Below the pieces are notes generated by a model that searched no databases, was not told the origin of the DNA, and saw nothing but the letters and a program-made list of their open reading frames with translations. 64,000 nt of DNA from Symbiodinium natans (lineage: Eukaryota > Sar > Dinophyceae > Suessiales > Symbiodiniaceae), in contig CAJNDS010000757.1 of NCBI GenBank assembly GCA_905221605.1, forward strand, positions 1 to 64,000. Reading direction: 5' to 3'. This document shows positions 20,890 to 32,300 of this stretch, one piece after another; positions within the stretch are counted from its first letter, which is position 1; each line of letters starts with the position of its first letter. The position numbers and the translations under genes were made by a program.

Positions 20890-21500
20890 GTTTAGGGTTT
20901 AGGGTTTAGGGTTTAGGGTTTAGGGTTTAGGGTTTAGGGTTTAGGGTGTAGGGTTTAGGGTTTAGGGTTTAAGGTTTGGGGTTCAGGAGGTAATGCCTGA
21001 GCTTGAGGTTTCGAAGGTCGTTGCTGTTGATGGGCCTCAGGGGTTCTTGCCCGGTCGAGGCGTTTTTGTTTAGCCATTGTTGAACCCTAAACCCCAAACC
21101 CCAAACCCCAAACCCTAAATCCTTCAGACCAGCTTGATGACCCAGTATGACCCGAGGCTTTTTTGAGCTCAGGGCTTTGGCAAGATGCCACTTCAAAGCC
21201 AGGAACCAGGACCCTCAGTGAGCTCAAACCCCCGATTTCTGGTTTCTCTGTAGGGGTTTAGGGCTTAGGGTTTGGGGTTGGGGGGTGTGTGTGCAGCTTT
21301 CTGGTTTCGAGGAGCATTTCTTCGAAGAAGCCCTGCCTGAAGTCCGTAAACCCCTGAACCCCTAAACCCCTAGCTAAACCCCAAACCCCTAATTCCTAAA
21401 CCCCGAAACTCGAGATTCTAAACCAACCCTCAACCCCTACACCCTGAACCCGAAATACCCTTAAATCCCTAAGCCCCTGAATCCCTCAACCCCTACCCCT
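20890..21500. repeat. TTTAGGG array and mixed sequence
   Basis: A TTTAGGG array runs 20890-20970. The rest is unique or degenerate, with CCCCTAAA-type motifs near 21350. The minus frame at 20969-21196 is partly repeat-coded and not supported. Confidence 0.5.
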
Positions 21501-21501
21501 A

Positions 21502-21573
21502 GACTCCTAGACTCCTAGACTCCTAGACTCCTAGACTCCTAGACTCCTAGACTCCTAGACTCCTAGACTCCTA
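21502..21573. repeat. CCTAGACTC 9-bp tandem array
   Basis: Eight copies of a 9-base unit (CTCCTAGAC). It is followed by a G run of about 18 bases at 21631. Confidence 0.9.
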
Positions 21574-21779
21574 AACCCCGAAGCCCTCAACCCTGAGGTG
21601 CAATGACATCATAAAGATTCTGGACTCCGGTGGGGGGGGGGGGGGGGGTGAGGGCAGCGAAAGCCCAAGGGTTTAGGGCCTGGGGTTCACGGGTTTAGGG
21701 TTTTAGGGCTTAGGGGTTTAGGGTTTTAGGGCTTGGGGGTTTAGGGTTGAGAGGTTTTGGGTTGACAGGTGTTGGGAAT

Positions 21780-21935
21780 TGAGTGAGGGTTGAGGGACGT
21801 TGAGGGACGTTGAGGGACGTTGCGAGGGACGTTGCGAGGGCCGTTGCTTGGGACGTTGAGGGACGTTGCTTGGGACGTTGAGGGACGTTGAGGGACGTTG
21901 AGGGACGTTGAGGGACGTTGAGGGCCTGGAGGGGT
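21780..21935. repeat. GAGGGACGTT minisatellite
   Basis: Ten-base units TGAGGGACGT with 12-base variants (TGCGAGGGACGT, TGCTTGGGACGT). The minus frame across it (21718-22062) reads repeated QRPS and TSLNVP and is a repeat artefact. Confidence 0.9.
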
Positions 21936-21977
21936 GTTGAAATTGAGGGTTTTGAGTTTTGTGATGATCTAAGACTA

Positions 21978-22077
21978 ATTCAGCATACCCCAAACCCATA
22001 CCCATTACCAGGACAATATAAGGAAGGATTTTACCATAACTCTTGAATTGGGAGATGCCCAAGGGGTATGTTGAACA
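21978..22077. mobile_element. MITE-like element, CAACATACCCC family (copy 1)
   Basis: The left end TTCAGCATACCCCAAACCC and right end AAGGGGTATGTTGAA are inverted copies, with a shared internal AAGGAAGGATTTT motif. A closer-matching complete copy is at 36670-36784. Non-coding. Confidence 0.6.
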
Positions 22078-22194
22078 ATTTCTGAGAGACTAGGGGATTT
22101 AGAGACTGTAAACGTTGAGGATTTCGAGGTGAGTGTTCAGGTAGGGTAGGGTCGGGAGCTTTGAGTCCCGCGATAACCTCAGACTACATGGAGA

Positions 22195-23240
22195 GGCTTG
22201 GGTTTGGGGTTTAGGGTTTAGGGTTTAGGGTTTAGGGTTTAGGGTTTAGGATTTAGGGTTTAGGGTGTAGGGTGTTGGATTCAGGGTTTAGGGTTTAGTG
22301 TTACGGCTGGGCGCATCCTAGTGGTCGTACTGAGCTACAGTGGAAAACTACGGAGCTGGCTCATGGCACGAAGCACAAAGAGGTCCAGAGTGCATGCGCT
22401 GCCCGCCCTAAAGAGATTCCATGCTGTGTATCTACGTTTAGGGTTTAGGGTTCAGGATTTAGGTTTAGGGTTTAGGGCTGCTACTAATATTCTGCGCAAA
22501 GCAAGCCGGAGTTCCCTAGAACCGCTAAGAGCCCAACCGGCCAATCCCGAGCATACCCTCAGAGCCACGAAAGCTTGGAACGCTTGGATTCCTCTAAGCC
22601 CTGAACCCGAAACCCAAAACAATGCAAGAAAGATGCCCGCCCTTTCCAGCTTCAACCCTGAAGCCTCCATTTTATTGAAGTGCTTCTATCAGGATCTGCG
22701 GCAATTGCAGTTCCTGTTGCTATGAGGGGGGGAGACCACCTAACCCTGAACCCTAAGCGCCTAAACGCCCTAAACCCTACTCCTACACATTGCAATCCTA
22801 AACCCCTACACCCCCTAAACCCCAAAACCCCGAAACCCCTAAACCCTACACCCCGAACCCTACGCCCCTAAAGCCTAAACCCTACACCCTCGACCCCAAA
22901 ACTCCCTGAACCCCAAGCCTCCCTGAACCCTAAACCCTACACCCCTAAACCCTAAACCCCGAAGGTTTAAACCCCGAACCTCCCTGAACCCCAAACCCTC
23001 CCCCGCCCCCAAATTTGGTCCTGCAGATCTCCTGCCAAAAGCTGAGTCAGAAGAGGCGAAGGCTGGGCTTGCCACCCTAAACCCCTAAACCCTAAACCCT
23101 AAACCCTAAACCCTAAACCCTAAACCCTAAACCCTAAACCCTAAACCCTAAACCCTAAACCCTAAGCCCTAAGCCCTAAGCCCTAAGCCCTAAGCCCTAA
23201 GCCTTAAACCCTAAACCCTAAACCCTAAACAAAATTTCGG
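22195..23240. repeat. Repeat stretch with possible exon
   Basis: TTTAGGG arrays occur at 22205-22310, CCCCTAAA variants at 22740-22990, CCCTAAA at 23075-23165 and CCCTAAG at 23165-23205. Bases 22478-22600 are open and contain ATNILRKASRSSLEPLRAQP, which looks protein-like, but boundaries are unclear. Bases 23023-23075 read DLLPKAESEEAKAGLAT after CTGCAG. Confidence 0.4.
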
Positions 23241-24340
23241 GTTCCGGAGTTCGAGCTGAGGCGAAATCGTAGGTGCTTTCCGTCGTTTTTGCCTGGCCTT
23301 GGGTGGACGGCTGTGGCGGCTTTGATCACCACCCCTGCTGCAGATGGCGCCGTTCACCCTGAAGCACCAAGCGCTAAAGCCCTAAACCCTAAACCCTAAA
23401 CACCAGAATCCCCAGTCCATGGACAATCGGTGTCCGACGCGCGCTCAGGGTCTTTGTGAGGGGCTTCCTGAAGTGGACGCCATTCAAAGGTTCGTAGCAG
23501 GATTCTTTATGATTCCCCCCCCAAAAATAGACAGAGGAAGAAAGCAAACAAATCAAGGTCCCCCTTTCAGAACAATTCCCTGACACGCCTTGCTTCAGCA
23601 GTTCGATGTCAAGAGCCGTCTAGTCTATCAACGACCCGAAAACCCAAAACCCTAAACCCCAAACCCTAAACCCTAAACCCTAAACCCTAAACCCTAAACC
23701 CTAAACCCTAAACCCTAACCCTAAACCCTCAACCCGAAATAGCCAGGTTTTCTATCTCAAGATGAGGGGGGACTATTACCGTGCCCCGCCAAGTCATGAG
23801 CTCTTGCTGGCGAGGGTTTCGGGGTTTAGGGTTTAGGGGTGTAGGGTTTAGGGGTTTAGGGTTTAGGGTTTAGGGTTTAGGGTTTAGGGTTTAGGGTTTA
23901 GGGTTTAGGGGTTTAGGGGTTTAGGGGTTTAGGGTTTAGGGTTTAGGGGGTTGTGGGGTTTAGGGTTAGGGTTTAAGGTTTGGGGGACTGGGGGTTTAGG
24001 GTGTAGGGGATTGGGGTTAGGGTTTAGGGTTTAGGGTTTAGGGTTTAGGGAGTTAGGGTTTAGGGTTTAGGGTTTAGGGTTTAGGGTTGGGCTTGGGATT
24101 GGGTGTGCAGCGTCAGCTCATGACACCCTGCACCCTAAATACAAAAGGTTGCTCTAGAATAGGGCTTCGTTTAGGGTTTAGGGTTTAGGGTTTAGGGTTT
24201 AGGAAGTTGGGTCAGCATCTCAAGTCCAAGCATTTCATTAGTAGAGCTCCTTAAATCGGTATCGAGTATCGACCGACCCACCCATTGGATCCCACCCATA
24301 ACATTATGAAAGTATTTTACCTTTCGTCTTAACCTTACAA
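23241..24340. repeat. Repeat stretch, exon-like pieces unsupported
   Basis: Bases 23241-23375 are open in one plus frame (contains LGWTAVAALITTPAADGAVH) but have no clear splice context. CCCTAAA arrays lie at 23660-23730 and TTTAGGG arrays at 23825-24100 and 24170-24205. The remainder is unique and holds no supported gene. Confidence 0.4.
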
Positions 24341-24570
24341 CTTTAGGCCCAGTAGGCGGCCGCCCAGAGTAGGCCCTAAAGCCTACAGCCAGCCCAGAAC
24401 AGGCCTTAAACCCTAAAACCGGGCCAGAGCCGGCCCTAAGCCCGAAACCCTAGAACCAGCACAGAGGAGGCCCAGAGTAAGCCCCAAAGCCCTAAAGTCA
24501 GCCCAGAGTAGGCCCGAAACCCTAAACCCCAAAGCCAGCCCACAGTAGGCCTTAAACCCTAAAACCAGCC
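24340..24570. repeat. Degenerate 40-bp repeat with AGCCCAGAGTAGGCC
   Basis: Five or six imperfect copies of a unit built from AGCCCAGAGTAGGCC followed by CTAAA-type sequence and CC or AA spacers. It directly precedes the 21-bp repeat. Confidence 0.75.
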
Positions 24571-24571
24571 G

Positions 24572-24815
24572 GAGGTGCTTGAGTGCCTGTCCACGAAATG
24601 TCGGTGCTTGTCCGCGAAAAGTCGGTGCTTGGCCGCGAAATGTCGGTACTTGTCCGCGAAATGTGGGTGCTATTTTCTGGCGGTTGTCCGCGAATTGTCG
24701 GTGCTTGTCCGCGAAATGTTGGTGCTTGTCCGCGAACTGCCGGTTGTTAGCCGTGAGTTATTGCTTGTTTCGAATTGTCGGTGCTTGTCCGCCAAAGGTC
24801 GGTGCCTGGAGTCCC
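24572..24815. repeat. 21-bp tandem repeat TGTCGGTGCTTGTCCGCGAAA
   Basis: About ten imperfect 21-base copies. Because the unit is a multiple of three, all frames stay open; one encodes repeated CRCLSAK heptapeptides. The encoded peptide is probably a by-product of the repeat, as there is no start context or conserved continuation. Confidence 0.85.
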
Positions 24816-24995
24816 GCTACCCTAAACTTGCAAAGCCCGTTAAACTTAACCAATGGTAGAACTTTGAACTTTTTGGGTTTCCATATGTAGAAGGAATACA
24901 AGAGTTTAACCCTTTCGTATTCTTTGTTTATTCGAGAAGTAGGTTAAAACCACCAGCCCTAAACCTAAACCCCAAAGCCCAGAAGCGCGCCCCAG

Positions 24996-25044
24996 GCTAC
25001 TTGGCAGAGTTCACGGACGGTGCCCAGAGAGGCATTGTTTCCAC
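24996..25044 (+). CDS. Gene D candidate exon with GTAAAG donor
   Basis: After CCCCAG the segment reads YLAEFTDGAQRGIVS and ends at AC followed by GTAAAG, a canonical donor. The split codons are phase 1 in and phase 2 out. A TTTAGGG array follows at 25096. Reading past the donor meets a TAA at once, so it could also be a terminal exon ending in VST. Confidence 0.45.
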
Positions 25045-25520
25045 GTAAAGTGGCCGAGCAACACAACCTTGGCACCCCGTAAAAACCTTGTAAGGTTTAG
25101 GGTTTAGGGTTTAGGGTAGCAGCAAGAACCACTCTTGCGAAAAGGTTTTTGGGGGTGTTGAGTTTTGAGGTTTTTGGGTTCTTAGGGTTTCCAGGTTTTT
25201 TGCAGGGGGCCACCCTGAACCCCAAACCCTAAGTTTTGGGGTCCTGAAGGGAAGGGCGTTTCATGGGGGCTAGGTACGTCGGGAACCTTGGGGAAGCTTA
25301 GAGAAGTAGTGGGGGGGATATTAGGGAACCGCGGGTTACATACCCTTGAAGCCGAAAACTCTACCCCCTAAACCCGAAACCCTTACGGACCCTAGGACCC
25401 CAGCAATCCGAGGGCCGCAAACACACCCAGGCATTTAGGGTTGGGGGTTTGGGGCAAACCCTAACCCGGTTCAAGCGCAGAATGTATGAGGCGACCAGGG
25501 CACCTTGGGCTTCTCCCCCC

Positions 25521-25740
25521 CTAACCCCTAACCCCTAACCCCTAACCCCTAACCCCTAACCCCTAACCCCTAACCCCTAACCCCTAACCCCTAACCCCTA
25601 ACCCCTAACCCCTAACCGCTAACCCCTAACCCCTAACCCCTAACCCCTAACCCCTAAACCCTAAACCCTAAACCCTAAACCCTAACCCCTAAACCCTAAA
25701 CCCTAAACCCTAAACCCTAAACCCTAAACCCTAAACCCTT
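25521..25740. repeat. CCCCTAA array passing into CCCTAAA
   Basis: Some eighteen CCCCTAA units, then CCCTAAA units to 25740. A larger CCCCTAA array is at 40565-40840. Confidence 0.95.
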
Positions 25741-25904
25741 AACCCTAAATCCCTCCGTCGTGCTTTGATTTTCAGGGAGGTTTGGTTCGGGAAGGGTGCA
25801 GTTTCAAGGGTGGGCACCCTTCTGAACCTTACACCGCATTGCCCCCGTGGAAAAGGGTTGTGGACTTATAGGGTTTAGGGTGTAAGGATTCCGTTGCGTT
25901 GCAG

Positions 25905-25986
25905 GCTCATTCGCAAACGCAGCCCATGACTCGTACGTGGCAGCGAATGACTTTCGGCTGGCAGAGAGTCTTGCGATGTCTTGCTT
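25905..25986 (+). CDS. Gene D candidate exon
   Basis: After GCGTTGCAG it reads SFANAAHDSYVAANDFRLAE and SLAMSC, and ends at a GT donor (GTGTAACCCTAAACC). The inferred intron is 59 nt and is followed by a candidate exon in the matching phase at 26046. The amphipathic composition and GC-rich third positions support coding. Family unknown. Confidence 0.5.
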
Positions 25987-26045
25987 GTGTAACCCTAAAC
26001 CCTAAACCCTATAAACCCCGAATCTAAGAGGGCTGTCGCCCACAG

Positions 26046-26084
26046 CCGGGCATGCCCCGTGCCGACCAGGCCCGGGGTGCAGGG
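26046..26084 (+). CDS. Gene D candidate exon, short
   Basis: Follows CCCACAG; with the split codon from 25986 it reads F then RACPVPTRPGVQ, ending near a GC donor (GGG then GCGTTT). The end is uncertain. A TTTAGGG unit follows at 26106. Confidence 0.3.
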
Positions 26085-26219
26085 GCGTTTAAAAGAGTTG
26101 TTTTTTAGGGTTTAGGGTTTGGCGCCCCTAAAAACACATCGACAACGCCCTTCGTAAGCCGCGTCTGGACCCGGATGTTGGCCTCCCAACCGGCTGAAAC
26201 CCTCAACCCGCAACAGGGA

Positions 26220-26325
26220 GGGTGCGGGGGTGGGGGGGGGGGGGAGGGGGGGGGCCCCCTCCCCCCTCCCCCTCCTCTCCCTCCTCCTCTCCCCGCCCCC
26301 CCCTCCCCCTCCCCCCTCCCCGTGC
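26220..26325. repeat. G-run then C/T-rich tract
   Basis: About 45 bases of almost pure G switch to about 60 bases of C/T. Both strands are open with poly-Gly or poly-Pro, which is not a gene. The tract could form a hairpin or a G-quadruplex. Confidence 0.85.
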
Positions 26326-26439
26326 ATTTTGATGTGACTGGTGAACGGGAGTTCCCTCAACCCAACACGCCGGCCAGCGTCGGCGGACCCTAACCCCTAA
26401 ACCCGAAACCCAAAACCCTAAACCGTTCATCGGTTGACG

Positions 26440-27006
26440 GCTAGCGGTCATCTCCAATGCTCTTCCCCAATCTTTCTATTAGTCTGTGCAAGGCATACCT
26501 TGTCGGATGGTCCTAATCTAGAAAGGTGTCCTCGAAAAACGAACCTTGCCCAGAAGAATCCGGTAATATAGGGGTCTTAATAGTTCGAATAGGGTTTTGT
26601 TTTTTCTAGTATACTTTTTTAGGGACCATGCGGGAATACTTTTCGTGATTATTCCGACCCCTTTGCTACCCTAAAGAGCTTGAATCTGGCCTCCACAAGG
26701 AAGTTGCAGTTTCCACGCTTCCGCCTGGAGCCTGGTGTGGTGCTTCGGGTTTGCATTGTTTCAGGTTCAGGGTTTAGGGTTTAGGGTTACCCCGCAAGGG
26801 TTTAGGGGGCAGTGCGAATCGTTTCCTTCATGTTTGCTGGCTGTGATGCAAAGGCTGGTCTCAAGATCCCGCCTGATCCTAAAAAAGGCGAGGCTGGCCA
26901 CAGGTAGCATTCGTCAATTCGGATGCTTTGGTTGTGATTCAGCCTTGGCTTGGGGAGAGGCCTTGTTTGTGTGTAGATCTGCGTGGCACAACGGTGACCT
27001 GCCATC
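26440..27006. other. Unique stretch upstream of 27007
   Basis: Mostly non-repetitive and AT-richer than average, with a short TTTAGGG patch at 26765-26790. It may hold the 5' region of the frame at 27007. No promoter element can be recognised; I see no spliced-leader sequence. Confidence 0.4.
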
Positions 27007-27465
27007 ATGGCGCGTCGCTGGGCGATTTTTGCTGAAGAAAGTCGTCACTTCATGAACGACATGAAGTCAGCGAAGAACTTTCTTCCGGACAAGGTGCCAA
27101 GAGATCTTTTCTGGATCCTGCGGGCGGCGCACCATTTCCGCAACACCTGCCTCAATGGCAGCGAAGTCCTTTCTCCTGAAGGAGATGATCCGGAGCCATT
27201 GGTAGCATGTCTGGCGATGCTTCGCCAACAGCAGGAGCTGCCACACTGGCAGCCGAAGCCCCGCACTGGACCTGACTACTACCCTCTTGTTTACGAGGTT
27301 CACGCGGAGAGCGACAAGGAGGCCATCATCTATGGAGCAGCGCTAGGCCTCTTGAACGAAGTCAGGTTCTCGAGGGGCGGCTGCCTAGAGGTTCTGGAGA
27401 TACCAGAACATCCTTGGCAGCGAAGCTCGGAGCAGGACGGCAAGAGCGAGAAGGACTGCGTTTAG
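27007..27465 (+). CDS. Hypothetical protein, 152 aa, single open frame
   Basis: This is one of the cleanest reading frames in the window. It begins at an ATG preceded by an in-frame TGA twelve bases upstream and ends with TAG at 27463-27465. The protein starts MARRWAIFAEESRHFMNDMK and contains SAKNFLPDKVPRDLFWILRA and EVHAESDKEAIIYGAALGLL. It looks soluble and globular, with no signal peptide or membrane segment. No known family is recognised. Third codon positions are GC-rich, as in the other likely exons. A TTTAGGG array begins at 27475, just after the stop. It could be a complete small gene or the last exon of a larger one. Confidence 0.6.
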   Translation: MARRWAIFAEESRHFMNDMKSAKNFLPDKVPRDLFWILRAAHHFRNTCLNGSEVLSPEGDDPEPLVACLAMLRQQQELPHWQPKPRTGPDYYPLVYEVHAESDKEAIIYGAALGLLNEVRFSRGGCLEVLEIPEHPWQRSSEQDGKSEKDCV

Positions 27466-27985
27466 GGGAAGTTTAGGGTTTAGGGTTTAGGGTTTAGGGT
27501 TTAGGGTTAGCTCCAAAGCTGAAGAACTTTATAACTTATTATACAAGGTTGCGGACCCCCCTAAACCATTACATTGAAGATTGCAGGATCCTTTCGCGAT
27601 GATCACATTCGCGCGCGCAGACGTCCAAAAGCGACGGCACTTTCGCATGTGGCGAACCCAGACGTCCAAAAGCCATGCCACGTTCGAGGACGGTGAGTGC
27701 GGCCACGTTCACGCCTAGGCAAGAGCACGATCATCGTCTACAATGCGAGCAGGCCTCGAGCAAAAACCGTGGTCCGCAGCGCGCGCGCATCCGCTCTGTG
27801 CGCCGCTCTGAACCGTCTTGCCGTCAACCTATCCCTTACATGTTGGAAGCCTTTAGTGTCGATGCACTGTTCCCCTAAACCTTAAACCATAAACCCTAAA
27901 CCCTTAACCCTTAACTCTTAACCCTAAACCTCAATGTGTTGGCTCTCTTGAGCAGTAGCCTCCCCGCCCTCAGCGATCAGCTGTT
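27466..27985. other. Short TTTAGGG patch, then unique DNA
   Basis: A TTTAGGG patch (27475-27508) is followed by unique GC-rich DNA in which CAGACGTCCAAAAGC occurs twice (27617 and 27658). Frames open at 27675-27885 are not supported by homology or splicing. Confidence 0.4.
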
Positions 27986-27987
27986 TG

Positions 27988-28692
27988 TCAGCGGCTGAAA
28001 TCTAAAAAGTACGGTTCACGCCACACGAGTGCAAGCAACAAAAGGACAAATGGGCGTGGGGCACGCTGATGCCTTTGTACTTTCGTGAAGTCGGGGAGCG
28101 CGAGCAGCAGTGGCGAACGGACGCCTTCCCATCTCGTTGGCGGTTCGGCAGACAACTTGTAGCTCTCCGTCGAGACAGAGACAGTGACAATGTCCAGACG
28201 CACTTTGGCTGTCCAGGCCACAAGCTCTTTGCCAGACATGCCGCGGTGGCCGTGTTGGATGTACAGCCGGCAAGAGTGCGCATCTTTAGCGTGTTCCAAC
28301 CAAGGCGCAAACCCAATGAAGTGGGCTCTGCCGGGGGGTAACTGCGACCGTGCAGATAAATCCTGGATGGATGCTGCGCTCAGGGAGTAGGAGGAGGAAG
28401 TCAACCCTGCAGGTGATCCAGCGTATTCTGCGCCGAATGCGTTTGACACATCCAGTTTGGAGGTGATTTCCCTGCAGAACCTAGTCAGGGGTGGATCGAC
28501 CTTGAACATGAGTCGTCCCTGTCTAAACTTCTTGGTCGCCAGAGCGCATCCGGCTTTTGTCGCTGCTACCGAGCACGCTGCGGAACATAAAGATGGCGGT
28601 CGACAGCTCCAGTTGCCGGAAGACTTTGCAACTGAGCTCGCCCACTTGCAGAAAGACGAGGAGGACGGCGCAGGGATAGAAGAAACACGCAT
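27988..28692 (-). CDS. Possible minus-strand ORF, 234 aa
   Basis: An uninterrupted minus frame of 234 codons. It contains LVAWTAKVRLDIVTVSVSTE and FIGFAPWLEHAKDAHSC, which read like globular protein. The plus strand in register with the same codon wobble positions is also nearly open from 28113 to 28963 but is broken by TAG at 28158 and 28388, so minus is slightly preferred here. No family recognised. It may continue at 28700-29077. Confidence 0.35.
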   Translation of the reverse strand: MRVSSIPAPSSSSFCKWASSVAKSSGNWSCRPPSLCSAACSVAATKAGCALATKKFRQGRLMFKVDPPLTRFCREITSKLDVSNAFGAEYAGSPAGLTSSSYSLSAASIQDLSARSQLPPGRAHFIGFAPWLEHAKDAHSCRLYIQHGHRGMSGKELVAWTAKVRLDIVTVSVSTESYKLSAEPPTRWEGVRSPLLLALPDFTKVQRHQRAPRPFVLLLLALVWREPYFLDFSR

Positions 28693-28963
28693 AAACCCCT
28701 CAAAGATTTCGTTCGCTTGGGATCCACGTTTGTTGTGTCGTTGCTTTCTTCAAGTGTCTTCTGCACAAGTTGGTCTTTTGTGGTGGTGGACGTGGGAGGA
28801 GGAAAACGCTCTGCAGCTCTATCGCCACTGGACTGAAGGCATTCCTTTTCTTGAGCACGATCGGTTCCCGTGGGTGGACCTGGACTTGGAGCCATGCCTT
28901 TTTGATGTATATTTCTCCGTGCAGCAGTGTCGTTCTTACAGAAAACCGCGAACGTGCCACTAA
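28391..28963 (+). CDS. Alternative plus-strand reading of same block
   Basis: From just after the TAG at 28388 the plus frame is open to 28963. It contains FATELAHLQKDEEDGAGIEE and FPWVDLDLEPCLFDVYFSVQ, which also look like real protein. Only one of this and the antisense frames is likely real. Two stop codons upstream in the same frame would make it a pseudogene or require introns. Confidence 0.3.
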   Translation, partial: EEEVNPAGDPAYSAPNAFDTSSLEVISLQNLVRGGSTLNMSRPCLNFLVARAHPAFVAATEHAAEHKDGGRQLQLPEDFATELAHLQKDEEDGAGIEETRINPSKISFAWDPRLLCRCFLQVSSAQVGLLWWWTWEEENALQLYRHWTEGIPFLEHDRFPWVDLDLEPCLFDVYFSVQQCRSYRKPRTCH

Positions 28964-29077
28964 GCCAAGCAGTTTGTTTTTCTTTTCGCAGAAGCTGCCA
29001 AGGATAGGGTAAGCGCCAGTACTGCCCATGGTGGGGTGCATAGTTACATTGCCTACGTGGCAGCCGCGCTGCGACAT
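28700..29077 (-). CDS. Possible minus-strand ORF, 125 aa
   Basis: The frame contains SFCEKKNKLLGLVARSRFSV and GEIYIKKAWLQVQVHPREPI. Transcribed leftward it would precede 27988-28692 and could be an upstream exon. It conflicts with the plus reading 28391-28963. Unidentified. Confidence 0.3.
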   Translation of the reverse strand: MSQRGCHVGNVTMHPTMGSTGAYPILGSFCEKKNKLLGLVARSRFSVRTTLLHGEIYIKKAWLQVQVHPREPIVLKKRNAFSPVAIELQSVFLLPRPPPQKTNLCRRHLKKATTQQTWIPSERNL

Positions 29078-29164
29078 GACAGTGTGCCACGCGAAGAGCT
29101 ACGTGCATTGGACTATCTTCGCCCGCCGGGTAGTGAACAGATCGGTGTCGGTAGAGGCTACCAG
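29036..29164 (+). CDS. Candidate exon (IAYVAAALRHD)
   Basis: A 43-codon plus segment reads VHSYIAYVAAALRHDSVPRE and then ELRALDYLRPPGSEQIGVGRGYQ in two parts, ending at CAG followed by GTACAA. The text is more protein-like than either alternative frame here. It may precede exon 29240-29548. Family unknown. Confidence 0.35.
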
Positions 29165-29239
29165 GTACAACCCTGATTGGCATGTACAGTTGCCAAGCAA
29201 CGAGGGTATCTACACAGGAGATTGTTGGAACTCTAGCAG

Positions 29240-29548
29240 GTTTCAGGCGAAGAAGAGAGGAAGAAGCAACCGCAATACGATCCTCATGGGTTCAGCATTC
29301 GGACGGGTCAGACGGCCATAGCCTCATTGCAGGGATGGCAACGGCATTCGCTTCTTCAGGTAGGTGCAGGCAAAAATTTCAGACCAGACTTGCATTCCTG
29401 GAAGCGTGTTTCACAGTCACTGCTTGCTTGTAAGCCAGGGTTCGAAGAAACAGCCACGCTGATCGACGGCATGTCCTTCGGGGGTGTTGTGCAACAATCC
29501 GACCGAGTGGGTGCCCAGGATGCGCCTGAGCCTAAACAGCTTCCCTAA
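29240..29548 (+). CDS. Candidate terminal exon
   Basis: After TCTAGCAG a 103-codon frame runs to TAA at 29546-29548. It contains YDPHGFSIRTGQTAIASLQG and FEETATLIDGMSFGGVVQQS. The antisense strand has stops here, which favours plus. The ending ...APEPKQLP is followed by CCCTAAG-like repeats from 29604. Unidentified; possibly the 3' end of a gene that includes 29036-29164. Confidence 0.4.
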   Translation, partial: VSGEEERKKQPQYDPHGFSIRTGQTAIASLQGWQRHSLLQVGAGKNFRPDLHSWKRVSQSLLACKPGFEETATLIDGMSFGGVVQQSDRVGAQDAPEPKQLP

Positions 29549-29589
29549 GCCCACCGCATGTTGCCCGTGCATGTGGCGTGGCTTCATGA

Positions 29590-30960
<1,371 letters not shown>

Positions 30961-31119
30961 GAAGGGGAGTAGAGGTGGGGATCACACACACACACACCCT
31001 CGGGCTCGCGCGCGCATATGCACATTTATGTATGTGTGTGTATATATATATATGCTACCCCCCCCTCCAAAACCTACCGTTTTCTAATTTTCTACACTTG
31101 CGTGACGTCAAAACGCTTT

Positions 31120-32300
31120 AAAGATGAGACCGACTCCCTAAATCCTTTGACCTTATTCACAATTTTCTGTTGCATAAACCCTCTTCCCAAAATCCTGCTC
31201 GCTAAATCCGAAAGCACGGGATTCCTACATCGTATTCCCTAAATCATATTCCCCCAGTCCCTAAATCTGGGGCGGGCGGGGGGGGAGGGGGGGGGTGGGT
31301 CACTAAATGGCTCACTAAATCTTCTCGCTAAATCCTAAAGGGTGGGATCCCTAAATCATATTCCCATGATTTTACTCCCTAAGTCTTTTCCCAAAGCCCT
31401 AAAGAGGGAAGTCTTGAAATTCTGAAGAGGAGAGCCTCTGAATTCTAAAAGAGAATTACTACCTCCATTACGGGGGTTTCCGTATGGGGAAATACCGCCA
31501 CAGTGAATGAATATTTTCCGGGGGTGTTCAAAAATCTGTCTGCAGGCTTCGTTTTTGATTGCTGAGCTGCAGTCTGGATCGGCGAAACTACAATAAATTC
31601 CTATTGTGCTTAATAGAGAATGCATACATTGCCATGGTCTCATTATTGCAGTGCCCTGCCTTTCTTATTGCGGTGGGGGGTCCCACCAATTAAACAGATG
31701 CTCGGATAAAATCTTATCGGGATCCCTAGATCTGGTTCCCTGAAATTAACTCCCTAAGGCCTAAAGGTGGGGGGCGGGGGAGGGGGGCTAAACCCTAAAG
31801 AGGAGATCCCCTAAATCCTAAAAAGCATTCCTTAGTTTTACTTTCTAAATCCTATTGCTTAAGCCCTAAAGAGGGGTGTCCTAAAGAGGGGGATCCTTAC
31901 TATAAATCTTAAAGATGAGCCTCTCCGTCTACATCATAAAACAAAGAACCTTACTCAGTAGATCTTATCGCTAAAGTCAACAAAGAAGGATCCCTCAATC
32001 TTATCCCTTAATTTCACTCCCTAAATCATATTGGGGAAGAGGGGTGGGAGGGAGTCACCAAATCCTAAAGAGGGAATCTTAAGTAGCCTTAAATCCCCAA
32101 AAATGAGACCCCCCCCTAACTCATACAAAAGCCAACCTTGCTCAATAAATCTTCTCGCTAACGCTAAAACTTTAGCGATAAGATTTGCGCCCCCTTAGAA
32201 AATAGGATTTGGGGACTAAGCTTTGGGATGCTCCCCACTTCAACGCCTATTCCCTAAATCCTTCTCGCTAAGTCCTAAAGAGCGGGCTCCCCTATAATGA
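31120..32300. repeat. Degenerate CCTAAATC / CTAAAGAGGG repeats
   Basis: Many imperfect copies of CCCTAAATC(C/T)TATTCCCTAAA and CGCTAAATCCTAAAGAGGG. They resemble a decayed version of a telomere-like array with an extra TC. Non-coding. Confidence 0.7.

Noticed and set aside
22321-22725. 134-codon plus frame as a gene
   Set aside because: Its middle crosses TTTAGGG repeats (LGFRVQDLGLGFR); only a short part could be an exon, and no phase support exists.
24340-24815. CRISPR array
   Set aside because: Units are contiguous or degenerate with no regular unique spacers, and the DNA is eukaryotic.
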